Below are positions 1-7,668 of a stretch of 64,000 bases of DNA, piece after piece. The DNA comes from an uncultured Pelagibacteraceae bacterium (GTDB taxonomy: Bacteria; Pseudomonadota; Alphaproteobacteria; Pelagibacterales; Pelagibacteraceae): positions 1 through 64,000 of the forward strand of contig CACAIK010000002.1 in the NCBI GenBank assembly GCA_902532525.1. Reading direction: 5' to 3'. Under the pieces are notes generated by a model. The model was not told where the DNA came from. It worked only from the letters and a program-made list of their open reading frames with translations, and ran no database searches. Numbering within the stretch: the stretch's first letter is position 1; each line of letters starts with the position of its first letter. The position numbers and the translations under genes were made by a program.

Positions 1-332
1 AAACCAAAATAGAATAAAATTAAGAAGAATAATAAACTGACTAAGGAAGTAAAAATTTTAAGTCTTAAAATATTTTTTTTTGATAAAAAATCATAAATCC
101 ACTCCATGCTGACATGAGCTTTTTCACTTAAAACATATGCACTTCCTATAAATGTTGAAGCAACTAGAAGCATTGTAACTAGCTCTGTTTGCCACGTTAT
201 TGCTCTTTGAAAAAAGTATCTTTCAAAAACTAATTCAACAATAACAAGAATTGATAAGAGTAAAGCTAAAACAGCAAAAGCTCCGCAAGCTCTTGCAACA
301 TAATCACAGAATTTTAAGTATTTTTCTTTCAT
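1..332 (-). CDS. dctQ: TRAP transporter small permease (DctQ), partial
   Basis: Small membrane subunit of a TRAP carboxylate transporter; it partners a DctP binding protein and a DctM permease. The frame opens with ATG at 332 and is still open at base 1, so the C-terminus and presumably dctM lie outside the window. The visible 110 residues begin MKEKYLKFCDYVARACGAF and contain a hydrophobic helix (about residues 15-33), the WQTELVTMLLVASTFIGSAY stretch typical of DctQ, and the start of a third helix. It is the second gene of the operon after dctP; a terminator-like hairpin lies directly before its start. The substrate cannot be told. Confidence 0.85.
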   Translation of the reverse strand, partial: MKEKYLKFCDYVARACGAFAVLALLLSILVIVELVFERYFFQRAITWQTELVTMLLVASTFIGSAYVLSEKAHVSMEWIYDFLSKKNILRLKIFTSLVSLLFFLILFYFG

Positions 333-368
333 AAAAAAACCCCTACTTATAGAGAATAAATAGGGGTT
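333..368 (-). terminator. Hairpin plus U-tract between dctP and dctQ (likely attenuator)
   Basis: Arms 338-350 and 356-368 pair at 12 of 13 positions around the loop AGAGA. In the minus-strand transcript the stem is followed at once by seven U residues (333-339 on the plus strand are all A) and then by the dctQ start codon. This is the layout of a Rho-independent terminator. Placed inside the operon it would let the binding protein be made in excess of the permease; that role is inferred. Confidence 0.75.
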
Positions 369-382
369 ATTTATATATTATT

Positions 383-1393
383 TTATTTAACTGCTAAAGC
401 CATTTCCATTAGCTTATCGCCACCTGGAACTTTTTCAGCAAAAGCTTTGTGAGATGATTTTATTGCAATATCAACCCATGCAGCATGATCATCAGCATCC
501 ATATACACTAATTTAACACCTGCAGCTTTGTATGCTTCCTCAAACTTTTTATCTAAGTTTTCTACTTGAGCTGTCATATATTTCTCAGCAACTTTTCCTG
601 CTTTCATTAAAGCCACTTGCTGGCTTGAATTTAATGCATTGTAGCTTTTCTTAGACATTAAAATTGGCTCATACATGAACCATAAACCAAATTTCCCTGG
701 AGGAGTTGCACATTTTACTTGTTCGTAAATTTTGTAACTTACAAAACTTCCTGAACTTGTATTTGCACCTGTTAATACACCAGTTTGTAATCCAGTATAA
801 ATTTCAGATGATGGCATACTTTGAATACCTGCACCAGCAGCTTCTAACATTTGGTTGAAAGCTTTTCCTGCAGCTCTCATCACTTGTCCTTTAGCATCAC
901 TTGGATTCTTGATACATTTAGTTTTTGATGCGAAACCACCACCTAACCATGCATCAGATAGTACTACAACACCAGCATCACTGATTATTTTTTTAATTTC
1001 AGTCATCATTGGACCTTTATTAAATCTCAATGCATGTTCATGATTTTTTACAGTTCCTGGCATTAATGTAGCATCAAACTCTGGATGGAATTTTGATGCA
1101 TAAGCTAATGGGAAAGCAGAAATATCTAATTGACCTGTAGTCATAGGTTTCCACTGTTCTTTTGGCTTATAAAGTGACTTAGCTGGATAAATTCTAATTT
1201 CTAAATCAACGTTTGCTTTTTTTACTTCATCAGCAATAATTTGTACCATTTCATGACGTGGGTCAAAAGAGCCATCAGCTCTTGGAGTTCCTGGCCATTG
1301 GTGACTTGCTTTTAATGTAACTGCATATGCAGATCCTACTATTGAAAAAGCCACAATTATTGAAGACAAATATAATGTTATTTTTCTTAACAT
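383..1393 (-). CDS. dctP: TRAP transporter substrate-binding protein (DctP family)
   Basis: Periplasmic binding protein that delivers a carboxylate-type substrate to a DctQM permease. I start it at the ATG at 1393, which has a strong ribosome binding site (AAGGGG about 5 bases upstream on the minus strand) and gives a clean signal peptide ending near GSAYA; a longer frame from 1468 adds 25 residues ahead of the signal and is unlikely. The mature part opens with LKASHQWP and carries the conserved Arg region (GQVMRAAGKAF) and the late LQTGVLTGANTSSG segment typical of the family. The first gene of an operon with dctQ, it diverges from a CoA-transferase 82 bases away. Substrate unknown. Confidence 0.9.
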   Translation of the reverse strand: MLRKITLYLSSIIVAFSIVGSAYAVTLKASHQWPGTPRADGSFDPRHEMVQIIADEVKKANVDLEIRIYPAKSLYKPKEQWKPMTTGQLDISAFPLAYASKFHPEFDATLMPGTVKNHEHALRFNKGPMMTEIKKIISDAGVVVLSDAWLGGGFASKTKCIKNPSDAKGQVMRAAGKAFNQMLEAAGAGIQSMPSSEIYTGLQTGVLTGANTSSGSFVSYKIYEQVKCATPPGKFGLWFMYEPILMSKKSYNALNSSQQVALMKAGKVAEKYMTAQVENLDKKFEEAYKAAGVKLVYMDADDHAAWVDIAIKSSHKAFAEKVPGGDKLMEMALAVK

Positions 1394-1475
1394 AGTTTTC
1401 CCCTTTTTATTTATAATGATGATATTAAATTGAACTTGAACAGAAGAGTCAATATAAGGAAATGACATACTTATT

Positions 1476-2618
1476 ATGGATGGTCCTTTAAAAAATTTAT
1501 TAGTTGTTGATCTTACTAGGGTTTTAGTGGGTCCATATTGTACTATGATCTTATCTGATCTCGGTGCACGTGTAATTAAAGTAGAAGCACCGGAAATTGG
1601 TGACGATTCAAGAAAGTTTGGACCTTTTGTAAAAGACTATTCGGCATATTTTATGTCACTGAATAGAGGAAAAGAAAGTATTGCGCTTAATTTAAAAAAT
1701 GAAGATGATAAAAAAATCTTTGATAAAATTTTAGCAAAAGCAGATATTTTAGTAGAAAATTTTAAACCAGGTACTTTGGAAAAATGGGGATATGGTTGGA
1801 AAGATGTAAGCAAAAAATATCCAAAATTAATATATGCATCTGCATCTGGTTTCGGTCAGACTGGCCCTTTAAAAGAATTACCCGCTTATGACATGGTCGT
1901 TCAAGGAATGGGTGGACTGATGAGTGTTACAGGTCATCCAAATAGTGAACCAACAAGAGTTGGAACATCAATTGGTGATATTACAGCAGGCCTTTTTACT
2001 GCAATCGGAATTAATGCAGCTTTGTATGATAGACAAAAAACAGGTAAGGGAATGTTTATAGACGTTTCAATGTTAGACTGCCAAATTGCGATTTTAGAAA
2101 ATGCAATTGCAAGATATTTATCTAAAAATGAAATTCCTAAACCTATGGGATCTAGGCATCCTTCAATCGCTCCGTTTGAGGCATTTAAAACAAAGGATAG
2201 TTATATAATTATTGCTGCAGGTAACGATAAATTATATGAAAAACTTTGTGAAGTATTAGGAATACCTGAGATGGTGAATGATAAAAGATTTAATACCAAT
2301 TCACTCAGATGTGAAAATATGAATGAACTAAAATCAATTTTTGAAGATAAACTTACTTCAAAAAATACTTCTGAATGGGTAAGTGAAATGGAAAAATTAA
2401 AGATACCTTGTGGGCCGATATTTAATATTAAAGAAGCGGTAGAAAATCCTCAAGTTGAAGCAAGAAACATGATTGTTAAAGCCTATCATAAAGTAGTTGG
2501 TGATTTTAGATTAGCAGGCAATCCCATAAAAATGTCTTCATACGAAGACAAAAGTACTAGAGGGGACATTCCTGATCTTGATGAACACAGGGAAAAAATA
2601 CTAAAAGAGTTTTCTTAA
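1476..2618 (+). CDS. Family III CoA-transferase (CaiB/BaiF)
   Basis: Moves CoA between organic acids through an aspartyl-CoA thioester. The 380 residues match the family length. The N-terminus (LLVVDLTRVLVGPYCTMILSDLG) is the usual family III opening, and GDITAGL places the catalytic Asp at residue 168. SGFGQTGP and GMGGLMSVTG are further family motifs. It diverges from a TRAP dctP, suggesting that the transported acid is its acceptor, but this is inferred from position only. Its stop codon directly abuts that of the convergent rpoZ (TAATTA, inside a 14-base palindrome at 2612-2625). The donor and acceptor acids cannot be told from sequence. Confidence 0.88.
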   Translation: MDGPLKNLLVVDLTRVLVGPYCTMILSDLGARVIKVEAPEIGDDSRKFGPFVKDYSAYFMSLNRGKESIALNLKNEDDKKIFDKILAKADILVENFKPGTLEKWGYGWKDVSKKYPKLIYASASGFGQTGPLKELPAYDMVVQGMGGLMSVTGHPNSEPTRVGTSIGDITAGLFTAIGINAALYDRQKTGKGMFIDVSMLDCQIAILENAIARYLSKNEIPKPMGSRHPSIAPFEAFKTKDSYIIIAAGNDKLYEKLCEVLGIPEMVNDKRFNTNSLRCENMNELKSIFEDKLTSKNTSEWVSEMEKLKIPCGPIFNIKEAVENPQVEARNMIVKAYHKVVGDFRLAGNPIKMSSYEDKSTRGDIPDLDEHREKILKEFS

Positions 2619-3146
2619 TTAAGAATTATTTTCTTCGTCGCTTACGTTATCTGAAGCTTGTTCTTCTGCTTCTGTAACTTGATCTAGTGAGACGTCATCA
2701 TTTTCTTCAGCCTCACTTGGGGCTTCTACATTAACATCAGGTTGAGCTGATGGTGATAATTCAGCAAGATCTTCTTTTGAAACTTGAATTTTTTCAGGGA
2801 TTTTTCTAGCTCTTTTAGAAGGAAGAATTGGTACACCACTTTTTGAGATTTCACCTTTGTATAAATTCTCGAAATCATCACCAATATCTTCATCTTCTTC
2901 AGCAGTATCATCAATTTGTTCTACATGTTTTCTTAGTTTGTAAACTGCAGCTTCAGTTAAATCTGGAACTTTAATTGTCTCTTCAGCTATTTCTCTTAGA
3001 GCAATAACTGTGTGCTTGTCGTTATCTCTATCTAAAGTAGGTTCAATTCCTGAATTAAGTTGAGTAGCTCTTTCTTTAGCAACCAAAACTAATTCATATG
3101 GGCTATCTACTTTATCTATGCAGTCTTCAACGGTAACTCTTGCCAT
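2619..3146 (-). CDS. rpoZ: RNA polymerase omega subunit with acidic C-terminal extension
   Basis: Omega helps assemble and stabilise RNA polymerase. The N-terminal 75 residues are a standard alphaproteobacterial omega: [13 protein letters not shown], then the [17 protein letters not shown] helix and the [10 protein letters not shown] helix. At 175 residues it is clearly longer than the usual 70-130. The extra C-terminal half contains a short basic patch ([12 protein letters not shown]) and then a run rich in Glu and Asp that looks disordered. It is convergent with the CoA-transferase and has no spoT neighbour, which is often seen beside rpoZ. The omega call is secure; the role of the tail is unknown. 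Confidence 0.93.
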   Translation of the reverse strand: MARVTVEDCIDKVDSPYELVLVAKERATQLNSGIEPTLDRDNDKHTVIALREIAEETIKVPDLTEAAVYKLRKHVEQIDDTAEEDEDIGDDFENLYKGEISKSGVPILPSKRARKIPEKIQVSKEDLAELSPSAQPDVNVEAPSEAEENDDVSLDQVTEAEEQASDNVSDEENNS

Positions 3147-3188
3147 GGGCGATTAAATATACTCCAAGATCAACAAAATCAAGTATTT

Positions 3189-4397
3189 TTATACTAAAAT
3201 TGGATTTAATTTTTTTCTAACTAAAAAAAGAAGAACAAAAGAAATAAGTATATAAAGCGCAGATATTATAGCAATTTTCTCAATTGAAAATCCAATATCA
3301 ATTAAAATTCCAAAAAGAGCAGTTCCGAAAGCTGTTGAAAAAACCATAAGAGCAGTAGTTAAAGCTTTAATAGATCCAATATGCTTTACGCCATAAACTT
3401 CAGCCCAAGTAGAAGATCCCAAAACATTCGCCAAACCATTTGATATTCCAATTAAACCTAAAAATATAAATGCAGTAAATTGTGCATCAAAATAAACAAT
3501 TACAAAAGTCGATAGAAATAAAGGAATATTCATAAAAATTAAAAGTTTTCGACTTGTGAATTTATCAATTAGAAAACCAGATATTAAAAGTGTAATTACT
3601 GAAAATACTGAATAAGACATAAAAGACTGCGCAATTACAAATGGTCCCCAGTTTTTTGATTCAGTAATAAATGATTGATAAACAAATACACCAGTTGCAA
3701 TCCAAGGCATAGCAAGCATATTCATGCTTACGATATAAAATTTATAATCTTTTATTACTTCAATTCTTTTCCATTGCTTAATATTTTCCTCTTTAAATTC
3801 TTCACCTCCAGTGCTTTCTCTCGTATCAAGATTAACAGTTCGAACTAAAAAGAATGATGCAATCGGTAAAAATATTAAAATTAATAAAGCAATTACTGTC
3901 CAAATATTTTGCCAAGTTGTTAATGACAACAAAAATACCATTAAAACAGGTAAAATAAATTCAGCACTAGATAAACCAAACCAGCAAATACTTAATGCCC
4001 TACCCCTAGATTTTGTAAAATATCTTGAAACTGTTGTTGTTGCAGTATGAGACATCATTCCTTGTCCTGAAAACCTCATTAAGAAAATTGCAATGAATAA
4101 AAAAACTATTGATGAAATTTTTGAAAAGAAAAAACAAGAAAAAGATAAAAGTAATGTTACATAGATTGCAAATCGGAAAATATTTATATCATCAATTTTC
4201 TTTCCAACCCATATTAGTAGTAAACTACTGCACAATGTTGCAGATGCATATATTGAGCCAAATTGTCCATGAGTTATCGATAGTGTCTCTCTAATACTTG
4301 TATTGAATATTCCAAGAAAAAAACTCTGTCCAAAGCTTGAAAAAAATGTAAATATAAATCCAAATACAATTACTTTTAAACTTAAATTTTTAAACAT
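3189..4397 (-). CDS. Major facilitator superfamily transporter
   Basis: Secondary carrier in the inner membrane. The 402 residues give about twelve hydrophobic segments, with a hydrophilic central loop around residues 195-215 (STGGEEFKEENIKQWKRIE) separating two halves of six helices. The cytoplasmic loop after helix 2 reads WVGKKIDDINIFR, a weak version of the family GxLaDrxGrr signature. The substrate cannot be inferred. Its ATG is only eight bases from the ATG of the divergent dehydrogenase at 4406, so the two 5 prime regions must overlap the other gene. Confidence 0.82.
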   Translation of the reverse strand: MFKNLSLKVIVFGFIFTFFSSFGQSFFLGIFNTSIRETLSITHGQFGSIYASATLCSSLLLIWVGKKIDDINIFRFAIYVTLLLSFSCFFFSKISSIVFLFIAIFLMRFSGQGMMSHTATTTVSRYFTKSRGRALSICWFGLSSAEFILPVLMVFLLSLTTWQNIWTVIALLILIFLPIASFFLVRTVNLDTRESTGGEEFKEENIKQWKRIEVIKDYKFYIVSMNMLAMPWIATGVFVYQSFITESKNWGPFVIAQSFMSYSVFSVITLLISGFLIDKFTSRKLLIFMNIPLFLSTFVIVYFDAQFTAFIFLGLIGISNGLANVLGSSTWAEVYGVKHIGSIKALTTALMVFSTAFGTALFGILIDIGFSIEKIAIISALYILISFVLLFLVRKKLNPILV

Positions 4398-4405
4398 AAA
4401 AAAAT

Positions 4406-5281
4406 ATGACTTCTAAAGTTGCTTTCATAGGTCTTGGTGTAATGGGTTATCCAATGGCAGGATATATATCAAAAGCAGGACATAATGTAACTGTTTTTAA
4501 CAGAACAAAATCAAAAGCAGAAAAATGGATTGGTGAATACAAAGGTAATATGGCTGATACACCATCTGAAGCTGCTAAAGATGCTGATTTTATTTTTACG
4601 TGTGTTGGAAATGACGATGATTTAAGACAAGTCTCTTTAGGCGATAATGGATTATTTCATAATGCTAAAGAAGGATGCGTATACATAGATAATTCAACAG
4701 TGTCTGCTGAAATTTCTAGAGAACTTTATAAAGCCGCAAAAGATAAAGGATTTGGTTTTTTAGATGCTCCTATATCTGGAGGGCAATCAGGTGCTGAAGG
4801 TGGAATTTTAACTGTCATGGTTGGTGGCGATGACAGTGATTTTAAAAAAGCAGAGCCAATAATTGATTGTTATAGTAAAAAAGTAACTTTAATCGGACCA
4901 TCAGGCAGTGGACAATTAACTAAGATGGTTAATCAAATGTGTATTGGTGGTTTAGTTCAAGGTTTATCTGAAGCAGTAAATTTTGGAATTAATGCAGGTT
5001 TAGATATGGATAAAGTGATGGAAACTATTTCAAAAGGTGCAGCTCAGTCATGGCAAATGGAAAATAGATATAAAACTATGGTAGCTGATAAATTTGATTA
5101 CGGATTTGCTGTAGATTGGATGAGAAAAGATTTAAAAATTTGTATTGAAGAAGCAAAAAGAAATGGTTCACCTGTACCAGTAACTGAAATTGTTGATGGT
5201 TATTATGCTGAAGTTCAAAAAATGGGTGGAAACCGTTGGGATAGCTCAAGTTTAATAGCTAGATTAAAAAAGAAAAAATAA
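4406..5281 (+). CDS. NAD-dependent beta-hydroxyacid dehydrogenase (3-hydroxyisobutyrate dehydrogenase family)
   Basis: Oxidises a 3-hydroxy acid, or reduces the matching semialdehyde, with NAD(P). The N-terminus GLGVMGYPMAGYISKAGH is the Rossmann fingerprint of the family; the substrate motif LDAPISGGQSGAEGG lies at residues 119-133; and the catalytic Lys is K173 in GSGQLTKMVNQ. Length (291) is normal. Family members act on 3-hydroxyisobutyrate, tartronate semialdehyde, glyoxylate or succinic semialdehyde, and sequence alone does not choose among them. The gene heads a plus-strand run with the flavin oxidase-like and carbonic-anhydrase-like genes. No ribosome binding site is visible in the eight-base gap to the divergent MFS gene. 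Confidence 0.88.
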   Translation: MTSKVAFIGLGVMGYPMAGYISKAGHNVTVFNRTKSKAEKWIGEYKGNMADTPSEAAKDADFIFTCVGNDDDLRQVSLGDNGLFHNAKEGCVYIDNSTVSAEISRELYKAAKDKGFGFLDAPISGGQSGAEGGILTVMVGGDDSDFKKAEPIIDCYSKKVTLIGPSGSGQLTKMVNQMCIGGLVQGLSEAVNFGINAGLDMDKVMETISKGAAQSWQMENRYKTMVADKFDYGFAVDWMRKDLKICIEEAKRNGSPVPVTEIVDGYYAEVQKMGGNRWDSSSLIARLKKKK

Positions 5282-5283
5282 TT

Positions 5284-5889
5284 GTGACTACCACTGTTCC
5301 CTACTACGAGGATTTTTCCGAAATAAAAAAGAAAATTTGGTTAATGCTAACTGATGCGGTTACTAATAGATCGTCTCCTTTTAGAATACCTGTATTTTCA
5401 TGTGGGAGTGAAGATAATATTGAAAGTAGAATTGTTGTTCTAAGAAAATCAGATGAACAAAAAAATATAGTTCAATTCCACAGTGATATTAGATCTGATA
5501 AAATTAAAATATTAGAAAAAAACCCGAATTCGTCGATGTTATTTTATGATAAAGATGAAAAAATACAGGTTAGATTAAAAGTTGAAGCAATTATCAATCA
5601 CAATAATGATATAACCAAACAATCTTGGGAAAAAACCCAACATATAAGTCGAAAATGTTACTTAGTAGATAATGGACCAGGTACAGAGTCAGATATTCCA
5701 ACATCTGGTTTAAAACCTGAATTAGATAATTTTGATTATACAAAAGAACAAAGCGAAGAAGGATATAAAAACTTTACTGTTATACAGTGTAAAATTAAAT
5801 CTATAGAATGGTTGTATTTAGCTGCAAAAGGTCATCGAAGAGCTAGATTTGACATTGATAATAGTAAAGATACTTGGTTGGTGCCATAA
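5284..5889 (+). CDS. Pyridoxamine 5'-phosphate oxidase-like FMN-binding protein
   Basis: A split-barrel flavin-binding protein of the PNPOx-like superfamily. The first 120 residues fit the FMN-binding barrel: ESRIVVLRKSD, then VQFHSDIRSDKIKILEKNP (the helix that usually contacts phosphate) and a strand pair ending SSMLFYD. The C-terminal part carries IEWLYLAAKGHRRARF, comparable to the WL...GHRR segment of this group. It is shorter than true PdxH and is better called an uncharacterised PNPOx-family enzyme. It starts with GTG three bases after the preceding stop and overlaps the next gene at TAATG. Confidence 0.75.
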   Translation: MTTTVPYYEDFSEIKKKIWLMLTDAVTNRSSPFRIPVFSCGSEDNIESRIVVLRKSDEQKNIVQFHSDIRSDKIKILEKNPNSSMLFYDKDEKIQVRLKVEAIINHNNDITKQSWEKTQHISRKCYLVDNGPGTESDIPTSGLKPELDNFDYTKEQSEEGYKNFTVIQCKIKSIEWLYLAAKGHRRARFDIDNSKDTWLVP

Positions 5890-6284
5890 TGAAAAAGTAT
5901 GAAGCTATGGTCTTGTCGTGTATGGATCCAAGGTTTCAACCAAAAGTTTTTAATTATTTAAAGAAAAAAAAATTAACTGGAAAATATAGCTCATTTACTA
6001 TTGCAGGAGCTGCCATCGGAGTAACTTCTAAAAAATTTAAAAAATGGCAATCAACCTTTTTGGATAATTTATCAACTTCAATAAAGTTACATAATATAAG
6101 TAAATTAATAGTAATTAATCACGAAGATTGTGGTGCAGCTAAAATAGTTAATGGAAAGAAAGAATTTAATTCAACTATAGAAAAGAAAATTCACAAGGAT
6201 TCATTTAAAAAAATTAAATTAATTATAGATAGAAAATTCCCAGAGTTGAAAATAAATTTTAAAATTTTGTCGCTAAAAGATTAA
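5889..6284 (+). CDS. Short beta-carbonic-anhydrase-like protein
   Basis: A 131-residue protein with the zinc-site pattern of beta-carbonic anhydrases: CMDPR (C11, D13, R15) and H78-x-x-C81 in INHEDCGAAK. In the family these Cys/His/Cys residues bind zinc and the Asp-Arg pair orders the active site. It is much shorter than typical beta-class enzymes (about 200-220 residues), lacking the N-terminal helical arm and the extended C-terminus. I start it at the ATG at 5889, which overlaps the previous stop (TAATG), not at an in-frame codon at 5874. Activity as a carbonic anhydrase is uncertain; it may be a metal-binding relative. Confidence 0.7.
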   Translation: MKKYEAMVLSCMDPRFQPKVFNYLKKKKLTGKYSSFTIAGAAIGVTSKKFKKWQSTFLDNLSTSIKLHNISKLIVINHEDCGAAKIVNGKKEFNSTIEKKIHKDSFKKIKLIIDRKFPELKINFKILSLKD

Positions 6285-6288
6285 TCTT

Positions 6289-6579
6289 TTAAAGTCCTTT
6301 AATTATTATGTTTGTCCCCTCAGCATTATCCAATCTTATTTGTTTTATTGGTTTATATTCCTTTGAATTATACCACTCTAGCGCCCTCTCATAACTTGGA
6401 AATTTTAAAACTATTATTCTTGGAAATTTAGTTTCACCATCAAATATTTGATACTCACCATTTCTTACCAAAAACTCTCCATCAAATTTTTTTACAATTG
6501 GATTAACTTTTTCAATATACTCTTTATAATTTTCTGGATTAGTTACTCTTAATTGTGCAATTACATACCCAGCTGGCAT
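6289..6579 (-). CDS. DUF1330 family protein
   Basis: A 96-residue protein of the dimeric ferredoxin-like (alpha/beta barrel) fold. The opening GYVIAQLRVTNPENYKEYIEKV and later FPRIIVLKFPSYERALEWYNS followed by EYKPIKQIR are the DUF1330 pattern, in which the fold usually forms a small dimer with a pocket between sheets. The biochemical role of the family is not established. It lies one base downstream of the gamma-carbonic-anhydrase-like gene on the same strand, so the two are probably cotranscribed. Its 3 prime end meets that of the plus-strand gene at 6284. Confidence 0.82.
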   Translation of the reverse strand: MPAGYVIAQLRVTNPENYKEYIEKVNPIVKKFDGEFLVRNGEYQIFDGETKFPRIIVLKFPSYERALEWYNSKEYKPIKQIRLDNAEGTNIIIKGL

Positions 6580-6580
6580 A

Positions 6581-7093
6581 TTAAAAAACAGTTTTTACGT
6601 ATCTTTTCCAATTATCTTGGTAATGTTTTGCGTTCTCAGTAATTTTACCTATTTCTTCGTCAGTAAGTTTTCTTACTACTCTACCAGGTGCTCCAACTAC
6701 TAATGAGTTATCTGGAATTTCTTTGTTTTCAGTTATTAGTGCTTTAGCACCAATGATGCAGTTTTTACCAATTTTTGCATTATTTAAAATGACAGCTCCA
6801 ATACCTATTAAACTATTGTCTCCAATCGTACATCCGTGAAGCATAACTATATGGCCGATAGTTACGTCTTTACCAATTCTTAAAGGGCAACCTGGATCAG
6901 TATGTAAAACACTTCCATCTTGAACATTTGAACCTTCTCCAACATGAATGTTTTCATTATCTCCTCTAATTACAGCATTAAACCAAACACTGGAGTTTTT
7001 TTCTAATGTGACATCTCCAATTATAGTTGCATTTGGTGCTACCCAATTTTCGCCAGAGTTTTTTGGTTTTTTATCTTCCAAATCGTAAAACAT
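6581..7093 (-). CDS. Gamma-carbonic anhydrase family protein (left-handed beta helix)
   Basis: 170 residues of hexapeptide repeats forming a left-handed beta helix. NATIIGDVTLEKNSSVWFNA, VIRGDNENIHVGEGSNVQD and TIGHIVMLHGCTIGDNSLIG are characteristic, and the His residues of LHTD, TIGHIVMLHG fit the zinc ligands of the gamma class. Family members (YrdA/CaiE/Cam-like) range from active carbonic anhydrases to proteins of unknown activity. The start codon is 20 bases from that of the divergent redoxin at 7114. With the short beta-class protein at 5889 it gives two unrelated carbonic-anhydrase-type proteins within 1.2 kb. Confidence 0.88.
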   Translation of the reverse strand: MFYDLEDKKPKNSGENWVAPNATIIGDVTLEKNSSVWFNAVIRGDNENIHVGEGSNVQDGSVLHTDPGCPLRIGKDVTIGHIVMLHGCTIGDNSLIGIGAVILNNAKIGKNCIIGAKALITENKEIPDNSLVVGAPGRVVRKLTDEEIGKITENAKHYQDNWKRYVKTVF

Positions 7094-7113
7094 AATTTAT
7101 ATATTATTACATT

Positions 7114-7668
7114 ATGCCTATTAAAACACCAGTATGTGATTTTGGAAGAAAAGCAGAAAATTTTGAATTAAAATCTACAGAGAACAAATTAATATCATTA
7201 AATGATATCAAAGGTGAAAATGGAACTTTGGTAATGTTTATTTGTAATCATTGTCCATATGTAAAAGCAATTATTAGAGATGTGGTGGAGGACTGTACTA
7301 AGCTTAATGATTTAGGAATAAATTCAGTTGCAATATGTTCTAATGATCCAATTAATTATCCAGAAGATTCTTTTGAAAAAATGATAGAGTTTGCAATTAA
7401 ACATAAGTTTAATTTTCCTTACCTGATTGATGAAAAACAAGACATTGCAAAAAAATATGATGCTGTGTGTACTCCAGATTTTTTTGGTTATGATAAAGAT
7501 TTTGGTCTTCAATATAGAGGAAGAATAAGAGAATTAAGGGAACTAAAACCTGTTAGATCAGGAGACAGTGATTTATTTATTGCTATGAAACAAGTTTCAG
7601 AAACAGGTAAAGGTCCTGAAGAACAATTCCCAAGTATGGGCTGTGGTATTAAATGGTCATCTAATTAA
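7114..7668 (+). CDS. Thioredoxin-fold redoxin family protein
   Basis: A 184-residue protein of the AhpC/TSA-thioredoxin superfamily. It has the family N-terminus (APNFELKS-like AENFELKSTENKLISLNDIKG), then strand-turn VMFICNHCPYVKAI with a CxxC at the active-site position, and later KYDAVCTPDFFGYDK including the cis-Pro region. This group (thioredoxin family protein, resA-like without a signal peptide) is common in marine bacteria; the partner is unknown. It is followed with a TAATG overlap by a glycosyltransferase, an odd pairing that suggests only shared transcription. Confidence 0.82.
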   Translation: MPIKTPVCDFGRKAENFELKSTENKLISLNDIKGENGTLVMFICNHCPYVKAIIRDVVEDCTKLNDLGINSVAICSNDPINYPEDSFEKMIEFAIKHKFNFPYLIDEKQDIAKKYDAVCTPDFFGYDKDFGLQYRGRIRELRELKPVRSGDSDLFIAMKQVSETGKGPEEQFPSMGCGIKWSSN

